This document shows positions 6,914-8,849 of a DNA stretch of 8,849 bases, one piece after another (within the stretch, counting starts at the first letter, position 1; each line of letters opens with the position of its first letter). The DNA is from Alphaproteobacteria bacterium. GTDB taxonomy: Bacteria > Pseudomonadota > Alphaproteobacteria > Rhizobiales > Xanthobacteraceae. The notes under the pieces are model-generated. The model was not told where the DNA came from. It saw nothing but the letters and a program-made list of their open reading frames with translations, and searched no databases. The translations under genes and the position numbers were made by a program. The stretch covers positions 1 through 8,849 of the forward strand of contig VAZQ01000116.1 of the NCBI GenBank assembly GCA_005883115.1, read 5' to 3'.

Positions 6914-6955
6914 TTCAGAACATTTCAGATCTGACCCAAGGACCAGCCGATCGGC
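6914..6955. promoter_or_regulatory. Candidate operator cluster upstream of the LysR-like gene
   Basis: TTCAGA occurs at 6914-6919 and again at 6924-6929, exactly 10 bases apart. The second copy is half of the palindrome TCAGATCTGA. The next palindrome, GCCGATCGGC, is centred 21 bases further on, so its face matches two helical turns. TCAGA also recurs at 6798-6802 near the oxidoreductase gene. Helically phased repeats are what a dimeric regulator site looks like, but no binding evidence exists. Confidence 0.35.
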
Positions 6956-7054
6956 CTGTGGCAGGCTAAGCATGGCGCGGACCGGCCATCAAAGCCATCG
7001 GCGCGAGGGTCAGGGCAGGGCGCTTGCGCTGCTCAGGGAACGGGAGGCGAAACC

Positions 7055-7375
7055 TTGCAAATGCAGCAGGTCCATTACTTCCTCGCGCTGTGCGAGGAGC
7101 TCAATTTCACCCGGGCAGGCCGCCGCTGCGGCGTCTCGCAACCGACGCTGACCAACGCGATCATCGCGTTGGAGCAGGAACTGGGCGGAGCGCTGTTTGA
7201 CCGCAAGCCCACGATCGCATTGACGCGGCTTGGGCGCGTCGTGCGGCCTTATCTCGACGAAATCGCGCGCAACGCGGATCACGCCCGCGAGGTTGCACGG
7301 AGTTTGACGCCGCGTCCTGACGGCTACCGATCAACCCGTCAAGCCGCGGACAATTCGGAGCGCCCATCGAATTGA
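7055..7375 (+). CDS. Short LysR-type DNA-binding protein lacking the effector-binding domain
   Basis: A 106-residue protein whose first ~85 residues are a LysR-type winged helix-turn-helix: VHYFLALCEELNFTRAGRRC, then GVSQPTLTNAIIALEQELGG (recognition region), LFDRKPTIALTRLGRVVRPY and the start of the linker helix DEIARNADHAREVARSL. Full LysR regulators are about 300 residues with a periplasmic-binding-like effector domain; that domain is absent here. The last ~20 residues (TPRPDG...SERPSN) are polar and unlike it, and no remnant is visible in any frame downstream. The TTG start at 7055 has GGGAGG at 7042-7047, 7 bases away; ATG 7061, two codons in, is the alternative with a less good spacing. 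Divergent placement suggests it controls the leftward oxidoreductase/DUF1989/permease block and itself. It could be a decayed full-length gene or a genuine small regulator; short HTH-only LysR-like proteins do occur in rhizobia. Confidence 0.82.
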   Translation: MQMQQVHYFLALCEELNFTRAGRRCGVSQPTLTNAIIALEQELGGALFDRKPTIALTRLGRVVRPYLDEIARNADHAREVARSLTPRPDGYRSTRQAADNSERPSN

Positions 7376-7459
7376 TGGCGAACGGTTGGCGTTTGCCAGG
7401 ACAGACCCAAAAATGGCGAGGCGCGCTACCAACGCGGGGCTGGCAGCGTCCCCCTCAGC

Positions 7460-8557
7460 TCATGGAAGGTCGGCGAGCGAACCGGGTCCTGACCCAGGAG
7501 TGATCCGCATCGGCCACTGTTTCGACTCGAACGGTACCACCGGAGGCAGGAACGGCTGGGTCCCTAATTTAGCGCTTTCGGCGATGATTGCCGCGCGCGC
7601 ATCGCTGCCCATCAGTTCGTAATCCATCATGTAATAATTGCCGAAGAACAGCGCGCCATCCGCGCGGTCGGCAATGATCCGGGTGAGAGCGTCAATCATT
7701 TCGTCAGCCGAGGTGGTAAACGAGATCGTCTCGATGAGGATCAGCCGGTCGTTCATGGCTTGCGGCCCAAAAAACTGCGCCAGCACGCTGAATAACACGT
7801 TGTTTTGACGCGTCGCATAGATCGTGTTGCTGGCCGCGTAGGTCTTCTGCCAATCGGCACCGAGCATCGTCTTCCATTCCGCGAGCACTTTCATCCAGTG
7901 AGCGACCTGCGTTTGCGCCGCCCACTCGATGTCCAGCTTCAGATGCGGGGCCTGCTTCCTGGCAAATGCCTCCAACGCGGCAAAGGAGACGGCGCTCTTC
8001 GCCAAGCAATCGTCCATGAACGCAATGTTGTTCTGCAGAATGCTGCGATCGTTGCCGTGCCAGTCGGCCGGCATCGATAGCTCGTTCAGGCCATCCAGCG
8101 CGGCCTGCATGCGGGCGCGATAAGAAAGCATCGGGGCGCGCCACGACTGATCGGCGGGATTGTCGAGATAGGGCCCCACGACTTGGGCGAGCGCCATGGT
8201 GCTGTGATCGACCGATTTGAGGACTTGATAAACGATCGGCACCGACGACGCCTCGAGCGGCGCCATCCCGGGCCGATAAAGAAAGAACCTGCCGCCCGCG
8301 CCTGAGAACAGGCCGAGAATGACGGGATGTTTGCTGAGAATGTTGCTCTCGAAGACTTTGTGAGCGTTATCATAAAGCTCGAACATGCTGGTATTCAGCG
8401 CCAAAACGTTCTTCATGGCGGTCTCGGCCGGGCTGGAAACTGTGCGACCGGAAATTGGCGCCATGTAGGACGGCAGATCTTGCGCCATCAAGAAACCCGC
8501 CGAGACCACCGTGAGCGTCGTGTAGATTAGCATTCGCAGGACTAAATGAGCTCGCAT
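7460..8557 (-). CDS. Exported protein of unknown function
   Basis: A 365-residue protein of no family I recognise. The start ATG 8557 is well supported by GGAGG at 8565-8569 (minus strand), 7 bases upstream. The N-terminus MRAHLVLRMLIYTTLTVVSAGFLMA is a Sec signal peptide: basic residues, a hydrophobic core, then small residues with likely cleavage near Ala25 before QDLPS. The mature part is mostly helical-looking, with many Trp, Met and Ala, a single cysteine (Cys184) and no second membrane segment. Visible landmarks are GLFSGAGGRFFLYRPGM (~82-98), a stretch LPADWHGND-like around 160-170, EWAAQTQVAHWMKVLAEWKTML (~211-232) with regularly spaced Trp, TYAASNTIYATRQNNVLF (~239-256) and a Tyr/Met-rich GNYYMMDYELMGSD (~306-319). 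The C-terminus is Pro/Gly-rich. No catalytic motif, lipobox or metal-binding signature was found. It is monocistronic within the window and converges on the LysR-like gene with an 84-base gap in which no terminator is clear. Confidence 0.88.
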   Translation of the reverse strand: MRAHLVLRMLIYTTLTVVSAGFLMAQDLPSYMAPISGRTVSSPAETAMKNVLALNTSMFELYDNAHKVFESNILSKHPVILGLFSGAGGRFFLYRPGMAPLEASSVPIVYQVLKSVDHSTMALAQVVGPYLDNPADQSWRAPMLSYRARMQAALDGLNELSMPADWHGNDRSILQNNIAFMDDCLAKSAVSFAALEAFARKQAPHLKLDIEWAAQTQVAHWMKVLAEWKTMLGADWQKTYAASNTIYATRQNNVLFSVLAQFFGPQAMNDRLILIETISFTTSADEMIDALTRIIADRADGALFFGNYYMMDYELMGSDARAAIIAESAKLGTQPFLPPVVPFESKQWPMRITPGSGPGSLADLP

Positions 8558-8620
8558 TAACTTGCCTCCAACTGGATAGGCCGGATGATCAGGCGTGTCG
8601 ATCAGTCGATTGCACCTCGA

Positions 8621-8640
8621 ATAATACCGTCATCGACGGT
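8621..8640 (-). promoter_or_regulatory. Candidate promoter with overlapping operator for the exported-protein gene
   Basis: On the minus strand a TATTAT hexamer (8621-8626), 5 of 6 to the sigma-70 -10 box, lies about 64 bases before ATG 8557. A perfect inverted repeat ACCGTC-ATC-GACGGT (8626-8640) sits directly upstream and overlaps it by one base, in the -10/-35 spacer, where a repressor would block polymerase. No good -35 hexamer lies at 16-18 bases; TTGAAA is present but 23 bases away. This would suit a regulated or activator-dependent promoter. Confidence 0.35.
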
Positions 8641-8837
8641 CGAAGGAAGTTTCAATCTGCGCGGCGCGCCCTCCTCACTACTGGAGGCACAGCGGACATC
8701 CGGCAAATCGTTGCCTGCGTGTCCCGGCGCGGCGATCCAACTCGGACATCGACGGCTGTTTATGCCGTGATGCGTAACGATCGTAGCTCTATGCGACAAT
8801 GTGATAGGCTGTGCGAGTCTCGGCGTGGAGGGAGCGC

Positions 8838-8849
8838 ATGAGGCCGCGA
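8838..8849 (+). CDS. Probable start of a further gene, truncated by the window edge
   Basis: ATG at 8838 is preceded by GGAGG (8827-8831) at 6 bases, an excellent ribosome site, and opens a frame reading M-R-P-R before the window ends. Only four codons are visible, so no function can be suggested. The 280-base gap before it, shared with the divergent exported-protein gene, holds the inverted repeat at 8626-8640, a CCTCC/GGAGG pair around 8670-8687 and a CGGACATC direct repeat at 8693 and 8743 (exactly 50 bases apart), but no recognised RNA gene. Confidence 0.4.

Larger units (their letters stand above)
6752..7054. other. Divergent intergenic region with four perfect palindromes
   Basis: This 303-base gap between the leftward oxidoreductase gene and the rightward LysR-like gene carries no convincing gene. 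It should hold both promoters, though no clear sigma-70 pair could be assigned on either strand. It is notable for symmetric sequence: TGCCCGC-T-GCGGGCA (6833-6847), GCGAC-A-GTCGC (6851-6861), TCAGATCTGA (6925-6934) and GCCGATCGGC (6946-6955), plus a looser CTCA-N4-TGAG (6797-6808). Confidence 0.7.

Noticed and set aside
6752..6973. N-terminal extension of the LLM oxidoreductase (74 residues)
   Set aside because: The extension is Cys/Ser/Pro-rich and unlike the family, it would cover the divergent regulatory region, and a perfect AAGGAGG stands before ATG 6751.
7386..7622. Plus-strand open frame after the LysR-like gene, considered as a continuation or second domain
   Set aside because: No similarity to a LysR effector domain; it runs antisense into the exported-protein gene.

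Overview
The window looks like a piece of an alphaproteobacterial chromosome, most likely from the Bradyrhizobium/Rhodopseudomonas side of the Hyphomicrobiales. The basis is the high GC content with GC-rich third positions, the very characteristic C-terminus of a rhizobial-type branched-chain amino acid ABC binding protein, a HWE-family histidine kinase (a family concentrated in this class), and the abundance of MFS and LysR-type genes. No rRNA, tRNA, CRISPR array, transposase or IS end was seen.

Layout: (1) 3-539 (+) is the 3' end of a periplasmic substrate-binding protein gene. (2) 746-2164 (+) is a soluble PAS-PAS HWE sensor kinase with no adjacent response regulator. (3) Convergent to it lies a minus-strand block read from right to left. 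It holds a luciferase-like flavin-dependent oxidoreductase (5759-6751), a DUF1989 / urea-carboxylase-associated protein (5046-5675), an MFS metabolite:H+ symporter-like permease (3710-5041) whose start lies 4 bases after the DUF1989 stop, and a DHA2-type 14-helix MFS exporter-like protein (2219-3607). (4) A 303-bp divergent intergenic region rich in perfect palindromes separates this block from a 106-residue protein consisting of little more than a LysR-type DNA-binding domain (7055-7375, +). (5) A 365-residue exported protein of unknown family (7460-8557, -) has its own strong ribosome binding site and a candidate promoter/operator. (6) A probable new gene starts at 8838 (+) and runs off the edge.

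The block at 2.2-7.4 kb reads best as a small uptake-and-catabolism unit under a divergent regulator. The permease would import a small organic or nitrogen-containing solute, and the flavin enzyme and DUF1989 protein would transform it. The DHA2 protein may export a product or a toxic compound, or may be independent. Known DUF1989 proteins belong to urea/guanidine carboxylase routes, but no carboxylase or allophanate hydrolase lies in this window, so the substrate is open. The points most worth following up are this unusual gene partnership, the truncated LysR-type regulator with its palindrome-rich intergenic region, and the unrecognised exported protein. Nothing here is clearly a defence, mobile or otherwise spectacular system.
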